Assembly (NCBI RefSeq): GCF_003691585.1
Contig: NZ_CP033169.1
Span: 3,334,312 to 3,398,311 of the forward strand
Length of the DNA: 64,000 nt
Source of the DNA: Biomaibacter acetigenes
GTDB lineage: Bacteria; Bacillota; Thermosediminibacteria; Thermosediminibacterales; Tepidanaerobacteraceae
Direction: 5' to 3'
A program made the translations under genes and the position numbers. Positions 44,040-52,676 of the stretch are shown piece after piece. The first letter of the stretch is position 1, and each line of letters begins with the position of its first letter. The notes below the pieces were generated by a model. It saw only the letters and a list, made by a program, of their open reading frames with translations, searched no databases and was not told where the DNA came from.

Positions 44040-45470
44040 TTAAAAATAAAGGTCCCTTTCTCCCTGTTCTATCCTGGCCAATCTCTCCACGGTCTTTTGC
44101 CGGATGGCTGGATTGGGGATCTGCTCCAGACTCTCCTGGATTGCCCTTTCTCCCTTTTCCCGAAGCCTCGGTTCAGCATAATCCATCAGGAATTCTTTGA
44201 AGGTCAGTATGGCATTGGGCAGGCAGCAGTTCTGGATGTTGCCGGTCTTTGCCAGCTGCATGAACCGGTCTCCGGTGCGACCCTGCCTGTAGCATGCGGT
44301 ACAGTAGCTGGGAAGGTATCCGCGCATACACAGTGATAAAAGAACCTCGTTTGGAGTCCTGTGGTCGCTTACTTCAAATTGTGGGGCGTGGTCCCTGCTG
44401 CTTTCTTTGTGGGAAATCTCGTCATGATACCCTCCGACGCCGGTGCAGGACCCGGCGCTTATCTGGGAGATACCTACATCTATGACTTCATCCCTGAAAT
44501 CCGGCCTTTCTCTGGTGGACAGTATCATGCCGGTATAGGGTACCGCCAGGCGCACTACGGCCACAATTTTCTTGAATTCCCTGTCCGGCACGAGGTTCGG
44601 GAAGTTCTCCATGCTGATACCGGCGGCGGGCCTTATCCTGGGAAAGGATATGGTATGAGGCCCTACGCCATAGACCTTATCCAGATGCTGAGCATGCTGC
44701 AGCAGTGCCAGCACCTCATATTTATAGTCATATAATCCGAAGAGCACACCGATGCCCACATCGTCTATGCCGCCTGCCATGGCCCGGTCCATGGCCGTAG
44801 TGTGGTAATCATAGTCGCTTTTGGGGCCAGAAGGGTGCATGTACTTATAAGTAGGCCTGTGATAGGTTTCCTGGAACAGTATATAGGTGCCGATACCTAC
44901 GTCCTTTAGCTTTCGGTAATTCTCCACGGTGGTGGCTGCGATGTTCACATTCACCCGGCGGATGCTGCCGTTTTTGAGTTTGGTATCATAAACGGTTTTT
45001 ATTACATCAAGGGTATAGTCAATAGGGCAGTTTACCGGATCCTCCCCCGCCTCCAGGGCCAGGCGCTTATGCCCCATGTCCTCCAGTATCTGCACCTCGC
45101 ACCTCACCTCATCCATGGAAAGGCGGCGCCTGGGGTTCTTGTTGTCCCTCCTGTAGCCGCAGTAGCGGCAGTTGTTTATGCAGTAATCACTGTAATAAAG
45201 CGGCGCAAAGAGCACAATCCTGTTGCCGTAGATTTTTTTCTTCAACTCATGGGCTATGGAGTACATCTCATTTAAAAGCTCATCATCCTCGCAGTAAAGC
45301 AGCGATGCCACATCATCAAGGTCAAGCCCCCTGGCCTGCCTTGCCTTTGCAAATATTTCCCTTATGCCTTCTTCAGATATATTTTTACCCTTTTCCAGGG
45401 CTTCGTTTATAGCCTCATCATCAATAAAATCCGCCTTCATTGTCTCCAGGTCTTTGGTATTATTTATCAT
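44040..45470 (-). CDS. hydG: [FeFe]-hydrogenase maturase HydG
   Basis: A 476-residue radical SAM enzyme that splits tyrosine to make the CO and CN ligands of the hydrogenase H-cluster. The SAM-cluster motif is CINNCRYC (near 103-110), and the C-terminal second-cluster motif CTAC plus Cys 22 residues later (CYRQGRTGDRFM...NCC) separates HydG from ThiH. I list the ATG at 45470; a TTG at 45479, closer to GGAGGG, is the alternative. No hydE, hydF or hydrogenase gene is in the window. A leader with terminator lies about 250 bases upstream. Confidence 0.95.
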   Translation of the reverse strand: MINNTKDLETMKADFIDDEAINEALEKGKNISEEGIREIFAKARQARGLDLDDVASLLYCEDDELLNEMYSIAHELKKKIYGNRIVLFAPLYYSDYCINNCRYCGYRRDNKNPRRRLSMDEVRCEVQILEDMGHKRLALEAGEDPVNCPIDYTLDVIKTVYDTKLKNGSIRRVNVNIAATTVENYRKLKDVGIGTYILFQETYHRPTYKYMHPSGPKSDYDYHTTAMDRAMAGGIDDVGIGVLFGLYDYKYEVLALLQHAQHLDKVYGVGPHTISFPRIRPAAGISMENFPNLVPDREFKKIVAVVRLAVPYTGMILSTRERPDFRDEVIDVGISQISAGSCTGVGGYHDEISHKESSRDHAPQFEVSDHRTPNEVLLSLCMRGYLPSYCTACYRQGRTGDRFMQLAKTGNIQNCCLPNAILTFKEFLMDYAEPRLREKGERAIQESLEQIPNPAIRQKTVERLARIEQGERDLYF

Positions 45471-45714
45471 AATTATCAACTTCCCTCCAAATTATAGTAA
45501 TTTTACCTCATGCTGGTACCAGTATGGTGAATTTCACACTTCTGGGTTTGCATCGACAGTGCCGGGTTAAAACTTAGATGTAACAGCTCTCCTTATAATT
45601 TAACTTCGTATAATATATAAGGTACAAAGATAGAAGTCTGTATTCTATTTGTGAAAATGAGCACTTTCATAACAAACATTACTAATAAATTTAATATCTT
45701 ATGGCTTGAGATGC

Positions 45715-45748
45715 AAAAAAGGCTTTATCCTCCGGGAGGAAAAGCCTT
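45715..45748 (-). terminator. Rho-independent terminator in the hydG leader
   Basis: Minus-strand stem AAGGCTTT-TCCTCC with GGAGGA-TAAAGCC(TT) and a run of six T (plus-strand A 45715-45720). It overlaps the 3' end of a 14-codon ORF. The upstream arm CTCCC can also pair with the GGGAG of that ORF's ribosome site, giving an alternative fold. Confidence 0.85.
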
Positions 45749-45769
45749 AGATGTACACAGTCTTTCCAT
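45725..45769 (-). CDS. Probable 14-residue leader peptide upstream of hydG
   Basis: MERLCTSKAFPPGG with a very strong ribosome site (AAGGGGGGAG four bases before ATG), made from a consensus promoter and ending inside a terminator hairpin. This is the layout of a transcription attenuator. The single Cys, Thr and Ser codons do not point to one amino acid. It could alternatively be part of a free small RNA. I know no family for it. Confidence 0.5.
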   Translation of the reverse strand: MERLCTSKAFPPGG

Positions 45770-45824
45770 TTTTCTCCCCCCTTCGCTCAGGATTCCCCTC
45801 ACGTCAGGAATGTTTATTAATTTA

Positions 45825-45853
45825 ATTATATTCTATATTATTCTTATCTGCAA
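45825..45853 (-). promoter_or_regulatory. Sigma-A promoter of the hydG leader RNA
   Basis: Minus-strand TTGCAG (45848-45853), exactly 17 bases, TATAAT (45825-45830). The predicted transcript starts near 45818 and reaches the terminator after about 100 bases; it begins with a hairpin ATTCC...GGAAT. Confidence 0.75.
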
Positions 45854-46187
45854 CAAATTTTTATGCAATGTGGAGCTTCCTCCACTCCTTGTTTCCAACT
45901 CAAGACCGGCAACGGAAAGCTTCCGGTACTTTTGACCATCCCCGGCAGCGGACTTAAACCAGAATAAACCTTACATTTAGTCACCAAAACCTGAGAAAGA
46001 GAATAATTTATAAGTGATATTACCTAACAATTGATAAAAATTGTCATATGACAATAGGAATCCTTCGCGGGCCCGCCACTTCATTTTGATTCTTTGTCAG
46101 ACTCTTTCTGAAAAAAATTTATTGATACTGTTCAGCAAAGGATCTTGCAGGACATAATCTTAAATTTATCTGAAAGGGAGGATAATC
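45854..46187. other. hydG-asnB divergent spacer, upstream part
   Basis: Contains a 16-base perfect palindrome (listed apart), a GCGGGCCCGC palindrome near 46067-46077, and on the minus strand two hairpins (CCGG...CCGG around 45904-45925 and GTGGAGGAAGCTCCAC at 45870-45885). A 48-codon minus-strand frame without a proper start crosses these hairpins; I do not count it as a gene. Confidence 0.45.
46040..46055. promoter_or_regulatory. 16-base perfect palindrome upstream of asnB, likely operator
   Basis: ATTGTCATATGACAAT, immediately after a TTGATA that could be a -35 box, 133 bases before asnB. The TTGTCA/TGACAA arms recall Crp/Fnr-type sites but do not match CRP, FNR, GlnR or CodY consensus exactly. 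The regulator is unknown. Confidence 0.5.
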
Positions 46188-48032
46188 ATGTGTGGAATCA
46201 CCGGCTGGGTAGATTTTGATGATGATCTGACACAAAAAAAGTCCATACTGGAAAAGATGACCCAGACCCTTTCTAAAAGAGGGCCCGACGATAACGGATA
46301 TGTGCTTTTCCCCCATGCAGCCCTGGGCCACCGGAGGCTCATAGTGGTAGACCCGGCGGGGGGAGGCCAGCCCATGGTGCGGGAAGTTGGCGGCTGCAAA
46401 TACTGCATTACCTATAATGGCGAGCTTTACAATACCGATGATGTTCGAAAAGACCTTCAATCCATGGGGTATCATTTCACCTCCCGCTCCGACACGGAAG
46501 TGCTGCTGGTATCGTATATAGCCTGGGGGGAAAATTGTGTGGACCATCTAAACGGCATATTCGCCTTCGGTATATGGGATGAGGCCGGGCAGAAACTATT
46601 CATGGCCCGGGACCGCCTGGGGGTAAAACCTCTGTTTTACGCAAAAAGGGGGAGTTCCTTCATATTCGGTTCTGAACTTAAGGCCCTGCTGGCCCATCCC
46701 CTGGTAAAGCCCGAGCTGGACACCACCGGCCTGGCGGAGATCTTTGCTCTGGGGCCCGCCAGGACTCCGGGATGTGGGGTATTCAAGGGAGTGGAGGAAT
46801 TGAAGCCTGGATACCGGCTATCCCATGACAGGGGTGGAACCCGCATACAACAATACTGGTTTCTGGAAAGCCATCCTCATGAAGACGATTTAAAGACCAC
46901 GACGGAAAAGGTGTCCTTCTTGATAAAAGATACAGTAGAGCGACAGTTAGTATCGGATGTGCCTGTTTGCACCCTGCTTTCAGGGGGCCTGGATTCCAGC
47001 GCCGTCACCGCCCTGGTTTCGTATGCTTTCAAGAAAGACGGCCGGGAGCCTGTGAACACATATTCCGTGGATTATGCAGGTAACGATGTCTACTTCAAAG
47101 CCAGCGAATTTCAACCCAACAGCGATGCATATTTCGTGGGAAAAGTGTCATCCTTTCTGGACACAAAGCATCACCGCGTGGTGATAAAAACCCGGGACCT
47201 GGCCTCCGCCCTGGAGGATGCGGTGCTGGCCAGAGACCTGCCGGGCATGGCCGATGTGGATTCATCCCTGTACCTCTTCTGCCGGGAAGTAAAAAGGGAT
47301 GCCACCGTGGCCCTTTCCGGCGAGGGTGCCGATGAAATATTTGGCGGGTACCCCTGGTTCCGGCGGCCCGAAGACTTCAACTCCGACACCTTTCCCTGGA
47401 CCCGCATGATGCAGATGAGAACCGACATCCTTTCCCCGGAGCTTATAGATAGAATCAAACCTGAAGAATATGTGAAAAACCGTTACCATGAGGCTCTGGA
47501 TGAAGTCCCCCGCCTTGCCGGCGAAAGCCCCTTTGATAAGCGTATCCGGGAGATAACGTACCTCAGCGTCACCCGCTTCATGCCCACCCTTCTGGACAGG
47601 AAAGACCGCATGAGCATGTTCACGGGCCTGGAAGTCAGGGTGCCTTATTGCGACCACCGTTTGGTGCAGTATGTATGGAATATCCCCTGGAAAATCCGAA
47701 GCCTGGGCGGCATAGAAAAAGGCATCCTGCGCAAAGCCCTGGAAGGGACCCTGCCCCAGGATGTCCTGTACCGCAAAAAAAGCCCCTACCCCAAGACCCA
47801 TAATCCCGAATATCTGGTAACGGTAAGGAATAAAATGCTGGAAATCTTAAATGACACTCAATCTCCGCTGCTGCCCTTTATAAATAAAAATGCCGTCCTC
47901 GACCTCACCAGGGCCGATACCTCCAACCTCGATATCCCCTGGTTCGGGCAGCTCATGACCATCCCCCAGCTCTTCGCCTACCTGATCCAGACCGACTTCT
48001 GGATGAGAAAATACGGGGTTATGGTGCTATAA
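46188..48032 (+). CDS. asnB: Asparagine synthase (glutamine-hydrolysing)
   Basis: A 614-residue AsnB. Met-Cys-Gly-Ile at the N-terminus leaves Cys2 as the glutaminase nucleophile after Met removal; the synthetase domain has the PP-loop LLSGGLDSSAV (about 264-274) and GEGADEIFGGYPWF. It makes asparagine from aspartate, ATP and glutamine. GGGAGG precedes the ATG. Its base composition is higher in GC than many neighbours, with GC-rich codons such as CTG and GGC frequent. No T-box was seen upstream. Confidence 0.95.
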   Translation: MCGITGWVDFDDDLTQKKSILEKMTQTLSKRGPDDNGYVLFPHAALGHRRLIVVDPAGGGQPMVREVGGCKYCITYNGELYNTDDVRKDLQSMGYHFTSRSDTEVLLVSYIAWGENCVDHLNGIFAFGIWDEAGQKLFMARDRLGVKPLFYAKRGSSFIFGSELKALLAHPLVKPELDTTGLAEIFALGPARTPGCGVFKGVEELKPGYRLSHDRGGTRIQQYWFLESHPHEDDLKTTTEKVSFLIKDTVERQLVSDVPVCTLLSGGLDSSAVTALVSYAFKKDGREPVNTYSVDYAGNDVYFKASEFQPNSDAYFVGKVSSFLDTKHHRVVIKTRDLASALEDAVLARDLPGMADVDSSLYLFCREVKRDATVALSGEGADEIFGGYPWFRRPEDFNSDTFPWTRMMQMRTDILSPELIDRIKPEEYVKNRYHEALDEVPRLAGESPFDKRIREITYLSVTRFMPTLLDRKDRMSMFTGLEVRVPYCDHRLVQYVWNIPWKIRSLGGIEKGILRKALEGTLPQDVLYRKKSPYPKTHNPEYLVTVRNKMLEILNDTQSPLLPFINKNAVLDLTRADTSNLDIPWFGQLMTIPQLFAYLIQTDFWMRKYGVMVL

Positions 48033-48065
48033 GTGGCGACAATATTTCTTTTTGCTCTCCAACAA

Positions 48066-48956
48066 TTATTTTTTATCCTTCTTCCAGAAATTTATGAAAG
48101 TCCCCCACTTCTTATTTTTTTTGACGATGAGGATAATTATGGCAGCAAGGATTATGAAGGGAGAAAGCCATGCAATGGCCTGCACTGTATCGACTACCAG
48201 CTTAAAAAATGCGCCCCATCCATCCTTGAGGTTATAGAAAATCCCATCCACGATGCCGCCGGCCGCCGGATGACTTACAAGAGGCTGTTTTATGCCGATA
48301 TTTACCGTGGAAAAACTCGTGGCCTTATCAAGAAAATTTATTCTTCCATGAATCTGCTCTATCTCATTTCGAATCCTGGAAAGTTCATTTTCGATCTTTA
48401 AAAGGTCTTCAATCTTCTGGGCCTTATCCATCAAGGCTACAAGCCTTTCCTCCTGGGCTTTGAGCACTTTTAGCCTCGCTTGATTGTCAATATATTCTTC
48501 CGTCACATCCTGGGTAGAAATACTGTCATAGATTAGTTTATCTATCTGTTTCAATCTCCCGAAAAACTCCTCGAATCGCGAAGACGGCACTTTTACCACA
48601 ATCTCGCTGAAAATCTGCCTCTCATTATTTCGCGTGGAAGAACTCTGGATATATCCGCCATATTCTTTTATCATGGTAAATATTTGGTTTGCTGTATGCT
48701 TTAAATCTTTTACTTCCAATTGAACATTTCCGTTTTTTATAACCTTTCTGTCCATTGACTCTAGAGAACTTTTTGCCGTTCCCGTGCTGTTTGACGTGGT
48801 TTGAACTTCACCGACCGATTGATCTGCAGAAGACATCCGGGCTTCTTCACTTTTATTTGCGCCGGGCCGCTTTGCCCCACAGCCTGAAAATACCAGAGCG
48901 ACCAGTACTAAAACAGTTAATAAAGTATATATCCTTCTCATAAGCATCCTCCTCAA
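48066..48956 (-). CDS. DUF4349 lipoprotein with coiled coil and C-terminal membrane span
   Basis: A 296-residue protein. A lipoprotein signal ends with VFSGCG, so Cys26 is the anchor. DUF4349 covers about 70-285: an N-terminal VKDLKHTANQIFTMIKEYGGYIQSS type region (in two parts), a coiled coil around LKAQEERLVALMDKAQKIEDLLKIE, and a C-terminal span (about 260-282). Function is unknown; it is an envelope protein. It converges with asnB. Confidence 0.88.
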   Translation of the reverse strand: MRRMLMRRIYTLLTVLVLVALVFSGCGAKRPGANKSEEARMSSADQSVGEVQTTSNSTGTAKSSLESMDRKVIKNGNVQLEVKDLKHTANQIFTMIKEYGGYIQSSSTRNNERQIFSEIVVKVPSSRFEEFFGRLKQIDKLIYDSISTQDVTEEYIDNQARLKVLKAQEERLVALMDKAQKIEDLLKIENELSRIRNEIEQIHGRINFLDKATSFSTVNIGIKQPLVSHPAAGGIVDGIFYNLKDGWGAFFKLVVDTVQAIAWLSPFIILAAIIILIVKKNKKWGTFINFWKKDKK

Positions 48957-49027
48957 GAATTCCTTCCAACTATATAGAATAGACGTAAAAAAACAAAAAA
49001 AGTTCCATCTTTTTTAAAAAAAAATAA

Positions 49028-49052
49028 AAATCCTGTTACTGGAGCAGGAATT
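49028..49052 (-). terminator. Hairpin followed by T-rich run upstream of the DUF4349 gene
   Basis: Minus-strand TCCTG...CAGGA stem followed by TTTTTATTTTTTTTT. It faces away from the helicase gene and lies between divergent genes, so it may stop antisense transcription or be part of a small RNA. Arms are short. Confidence 0.4.
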
Positions 49053-49090
49053 AATTGTCCGAAAATAAATTGAGAAAATTTACCTTTACA

Positions 49091-49118
49091 TTGCTCCAAT
49101 TTGGTTGTATAGTATAAT
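49091..49118 (+). promoter_or_regulatory. Possible promoter of the MrfA-like helicase gene
   Basis: TTGCTC (49091-49096), 16 bases, TATAAT (49113-49118), about 70 bases before the TTG start. The -10 box is perfect and the -35 box weak. Confidence 0.45.
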
Positions 49119-49185
49119 AGTTCAAACTATGGACACGTCAATCTAAACCTGCTCAAATTACATCACTAAGAGAGGAGGATATCTT

Positions 49186-51438
49186 TTGCCCTTTGACATA
49201 AAGTCATTCCTCTCAATTCTTGCAAATCAAAAGTGGTACAAAGGTCAGATAATATCAGTTTATGAAGTTCCGCCACAAAAGGCTAGATTTGCCAGTCTGA
49301 CCCCTCCCTTACCGAGAAAAATTGAAAGCTACCTCACAGCCAAGGACATCCAACTATATAGCCACCAGGCCGAGGTTATCCGGAAAGTCAGGGAAGGCAA
49401 AAACGTAGTCCTAACCACTGCCACCGCCAGCGGCAAATCCCTGGCTTTTATCCTACCGGTTCTTGAAAAGTTCTGTTATGACAAAAATGCTACGGCCCTG
49501 TTTCTTTATCCCATGAAAGCTCTATCTTATGACCAGTTAAAATCGCTTTACGATATGGAACGGGAAATGGGCCTTGCTTTCAATATCGCTGTCTATGATG
49601 GAGATACCCCCAAAAAAGAGCGTGGACGCATTCGAGGCCAATCCCGGCTTATACTCAGCAACCCCCATGCTTTCCATCAATACCTTGGTTGGCATAGACT
49701 TTGGGAACGCTTCTTTCGCAATTTGAAGTTTATTGTAATCGACGAGGCCCACTGGTATCGCGGCATCTATGGCTCAAATGTCGCCCTTTTAATCAGGCGT
49801 CTGCGTCGTATTCTCCGCTATTACGGTTCAGACCCACAATTTATTCTGGCTTCCGCTACCATGGCAGATCCCGTTGAACACGCTAACAAATTAGTGGGTA
49901 AACAATTTGAGCTGGTCGATGATGACGGCAGCGCCCACGGCAAGAAGACATACGTACTCTGGGATACCGGAGCAAATCCTAGCAGGTCAGAGCACCAACA
50001 GGCAGCTGATCTTTTTGCTCACTGTGTAGCCTCCGGTATGCAAACCCTTTGTTTTACTGTATCCCGCAAGATGGCAGAACTGACTGCCCTGTGGGCGGGG
50101 GAGGAAGTACCGGGGATTGCACCTTACCGGGCAGGGTATTTGCCGGAAGAGCGCCGTGCTTTGGAAAAAGACCTTAAAGAAGGTCGCCTGCGGGGGATAG
50201 CATCTACCAATGCTCTTGAGCTGGGAGTAGATATCGGTGGCCTGGATGCCGTAGTCATTTCCGGGTGGCCGGGCATGGTGGCTTCCTTCCGTCAACAGTC
50301 CGGTAGGGCCGGTCGGTCCGGACAGGATGCCCTGGTGATACAGATCTTCTTCAACGGTCCCCTCGAAAGTTTTCTGCTTAAAAATCCATCATTTATCTTT
50401 GCCAACCCATCGGAACAGGCCATAATCACACTGGATAATGATTACATCCTGAAGAACCATCTACAATGTGCTGCAGAAGAACTTCCTTTAGAAAAAAAAG
50501 ATGAAGAGTGGTTTGGAGCAGGCTATATCGAGGCTGTTAAATCGTTGATTAAAGAGGACAGCATCCATCTAGTTACCGACTATACCGGAATACGGCAAAA
50601 AGCCTTCCGAAGAAGCAAGAAATATGCCTACAATGGTAAAAACGCTGCCCGTAAATTCAATCTGTCTTCCTTCGAGGATGGTGAAGTAAAACTCATATGT
50701 GACGATGATGTTCTAGAAGTATTAAGCCGAAGACAGGCTATTATGGAAGCCCATCCAGGTGCTATTTATCTGCACCAGGCAGAACCATACAGAGTCAAAG
50801 AATTTAACCTTGACGAAGGTGTAATAGTTGTCGAACCTGCTAAAAATAATCTTTATACTACAACCCTGTCAAGAACGGACATCATGGTAAATAAAGTGAC
50901 CCGCGTCGAAAAACACGTTCGGTACAATCTTTATTTGGGCAGGGTATCCGTAAACGAGCAGGTATATGGTTATATGTTAAAGACCTATGACAAAGTAATC
51001 TCTCATTGTGACCTTGACGGTATACCGCCTGTGAAGATCGATACAGTAGCCGCTTGGATTCAAATTATGGATCTTAAAGGCATTCCCGGCGACCTGGAGG
51101 GCGGTTTGCATGCCGCCGAACATGCCTTAATCGCTGTTACTCCTCTTCTTGCCATGTGTGACCATTGGGATGTAGGTGGCGTTTCCATCGTTAGCGGCTA
51201 CGGCGGAAAACCGGCCATCTATATTTATGACGGATTTCCCGGCGGAATAGGTATTGCAGAGCGGCTGTACAGCCACTTCGGTGATCTTGCCAAACAGGCG
51301 TATGAACTGGTTAAAGAATGCGATTGCAAGGATGGGTGTCCCCGTTGTGTAATGTCTTATAAATGTGGTAATAATAATGAGCCATTAGACAAGCATTGCA
51401 GCATAAAAATACTTGAGTTGATTGCCGGCAAGAATTAA
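49186..51438 (+). CDS. MrfA/YprA-like DEAD/DEAH helicase with DUF1998 domain
   Basis: A 750-residue superfamily 2 helicase close in size and plan to Bacillus YprA (MrfA), which acts with the exonuclease MrfB in repair of mitomycin C damage. Motif I TATASGKS (about 77-84), motif II IDEAHWYRG, motif III SATM, motif VI QQSGRAGRSGQ, then the C-terminal DUF1998 with four Cys in CDCKDGCPRCVMSYKC for zinc. The start is TTG with AGGAGG seven bases upstream. No mrfB lies next to it. Codon use is less GC-rich than asnB next door. Confidence 0.9.
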   Translation: MPFDIKSFLSILANQKWYKGQIISVYEVPPQKARFASLTPPLPRKIESYLTAKDIQLYSHQAEVIRKVREGKNVVLTTATASGKSLAFILPVLEKFCYDKNATALFLYPMKALSYDQLKSLYDMEREMGLAFNIAVYDGDTPKKERGRIRGQSRLILSNPHAFHQYLGWHRLWERFFRNLKFIVIDEAHWYRGIYGSNVALLIRRLRRILRYYGSDPQFILASATMADPVEHANKLVGKQFELVDDDGSAHGKKTYVLWDTGANPSRSEHQQAADLFAHCVASGMQTLCFTVSRKMAELTALWAGEEVPGIAPYRAGYLPEERRALEKDLKEGRLRGIASTNALELGVDIGGLDAVVISGWPGMVASFRQQSGRAGRSGQDALVIQIFFNGPLESFLLKNPSFIFANPSEQAIITLDNDYILKNHLQCAAEELPLEKKDEEWFGAGYIEAVKSLIKEDSIHLVTDYTGIRQKAFRRSKKYAYNGKNAARKFNLSSFEDGEVKLICDDDVLEVLSRRQAIMEAHPGAIYLHQAEPYRVKEFNLDEGVIVVEPAKNNLYTTTLSRTDIMVNKVTRVEKHVRYNLYLGRVSVNEQVYGYMLKTYDKVISHCDLDGIPPVKIDTVAAWIQIMDLKGIPGDLEGGLHAAEHALIAVTPLLAMCDHWDVGGVSIVSGYGGKPAIYIYDGFPGGIGIAERLYSHFGDLAKQAYELVKECDCKDGCPRCVMSYKCGNNNEPLDKHCSIKILELIAGKN

Positions 51439-51524
51439 TCATTTTTTCAATTAAATTACTTAAAAATGCATAGTATAATTATCTATGTGTTATATTGATG
51501 GTCTTCCTATCTATCTTAATATGA

Positions 51525-51980
51525 TTATTGTCTATCATGTAGCCCTTCTTCCTGCACCTTGACGGCTTCCTGCCCGACTATACGGCTATCTTTTCGCCTC
51601 ATTTCTCTGGTCAATGCTTTATGTGTTGGGAGATAGATCCCACCATGTATTACCCGGATACAAGGATTTATATAAAAGATATTCGGCCATCCTCGCCTTT
51701 CTGGAAAAACATACTCATCTATCTCCCATTTGTCCGGCAACTCAATATAATTCTCCCAGTTTTCTATTATATCAAGGGCGTCCCTGATGGAATCTCTCTG
51801 CCAGTCGGGGTAATCCGACAAGTCATCACCTTCTTCTGATTCTTCAGCAATGGATAGTTCCTCAGTGCTGACAGTTATTATTTCACCGGTTTCTTTGTTG
51901 AGATATTTGTTGTATTCATCCATCTGTATTTCTAATTCATCAACTATATCTTTCAACTTTACAGGCTTCATTTTATTCAT
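51525..51980 (-). CDS. UPF0158-like protein with an atypical C-terminus
   Basis: A 151-residue protein. Residues about 7-95 match the UPF0158 family: VKLKDIVDELEIQMDE, NKETGEIITVSTEEL, DYPDWQRDSI, IELPDKWEIDEY. In the family the next part is a helical segment with GRGAFRRFKD; here residues 96-151 (from FPERRGW to LHDRQ) look unrelated. A frameshift or recombination may have replaced the tail, so the gene could be degenerate. GAGGATG-like sequence precedes the ATG. Function of the family is unknown. Confidence 0.6.
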   Translation of the reverse strand: MNKMKPVKLKDIVDELEIQMDEYNKYLNKETGEIITVSTEELSIAEESEEGDDLSDYPDWQRDSIRDALDIIENWENYIELPDKWEIDEYVFPERRGWPNIFYINPCIRVIHGGIYLPTHKALTREMRRKDSRIVGQEAVKVQEEGLHDRQ

Positions 51981-52219
51981 CCTCTCCTCAATCCATTTTA
52001 TGTCATAATAAATTTCAACAAGACTCTCATCATATCCTTAGCCGGTTCCATCGGTATCATCGACTATAGTTCCTGCCATATTTTACAGAAATGAATTCCT
52101 TTATTTTTATATTAATTTTATAGAATTCGTTAATAGGCTGAAATGGAGACAAAAAAGCTTAAATTTAGATTTGTTTTATTATTTCACAAGGATATACAAA
52201 CATTTTTTCTTACTTCCTT

Positions 52220-52654
52220 TTAAAAGTGCTTTTCTAAAAATAGTGCTTCATCCACCAGCCCATGAGATTTATAGAAACGTATGGCGCCTTCATTGTCCGG
52301 CATGGTAGTGACCGATACTTCGGCACATCCCATTTTTTTAACCTTTCTTAAAAACTCCGAAATGAGGGCGCTTCCTATACCGCGGCCCCGGGCTTCTCTT
52401 CTCACCACCAGCTCCTCGATGAGGGCCGAGTCGGCTCCATGAAAGAGCCCGGGCCTTATGGAATAGCTTAAAAGCCCCAGTGCCTTTTCTCCCTCAAATG
52501 CCAATAAAACTCCACATCCGGGAAAAGATAGGAACTTTTCGGCACTTTTTTCCGTCACTTCGCTGGGAAAATCCATGGTTTCGGAAAGCTCCCGGATCAA
52601 TTCGACTATGTGTGGCTCATCTCCATGTACCGCATCACGGATGGTTATGCTCAT
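52220..52654 (-). CDS. GNAT-family N-acetyltransferase
   Basis: A 144-residue GCN5-related acetyltransferase. The acetyl-CoA loop is ARGRGIGSALISEFL (about 93-107), followed by VTTMPDNEGAIRFYKSHGL, the usual end of the domain. Substrate unknown. It lies 22 bases downstream of the metallophosphoesterase and is probably co-transcribed with it. Confidence 0.9.
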   Translation of the reverse strand: MSITIRDAVHGDEPHIVELIRELSETMDFPSEVTEKSAEKFLSFPGCGVLLAFEGEKALGLLSYSIRPGLFHGADSALIEELVVRREARGRGIGSALISEFLRKVKKMGCAEVSVTTMPDNEGAIRFYKSHGLVDEALFLEKHF

Positions 52655-52676
52655 GGGCGTCCCCTCTCTTAAATGT

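Noticed and set aside
46081..46187. T-box riboswitch in front of asnB
   Set aside because: No T-box core sequence, specifier stem or terminator was found in the leader.
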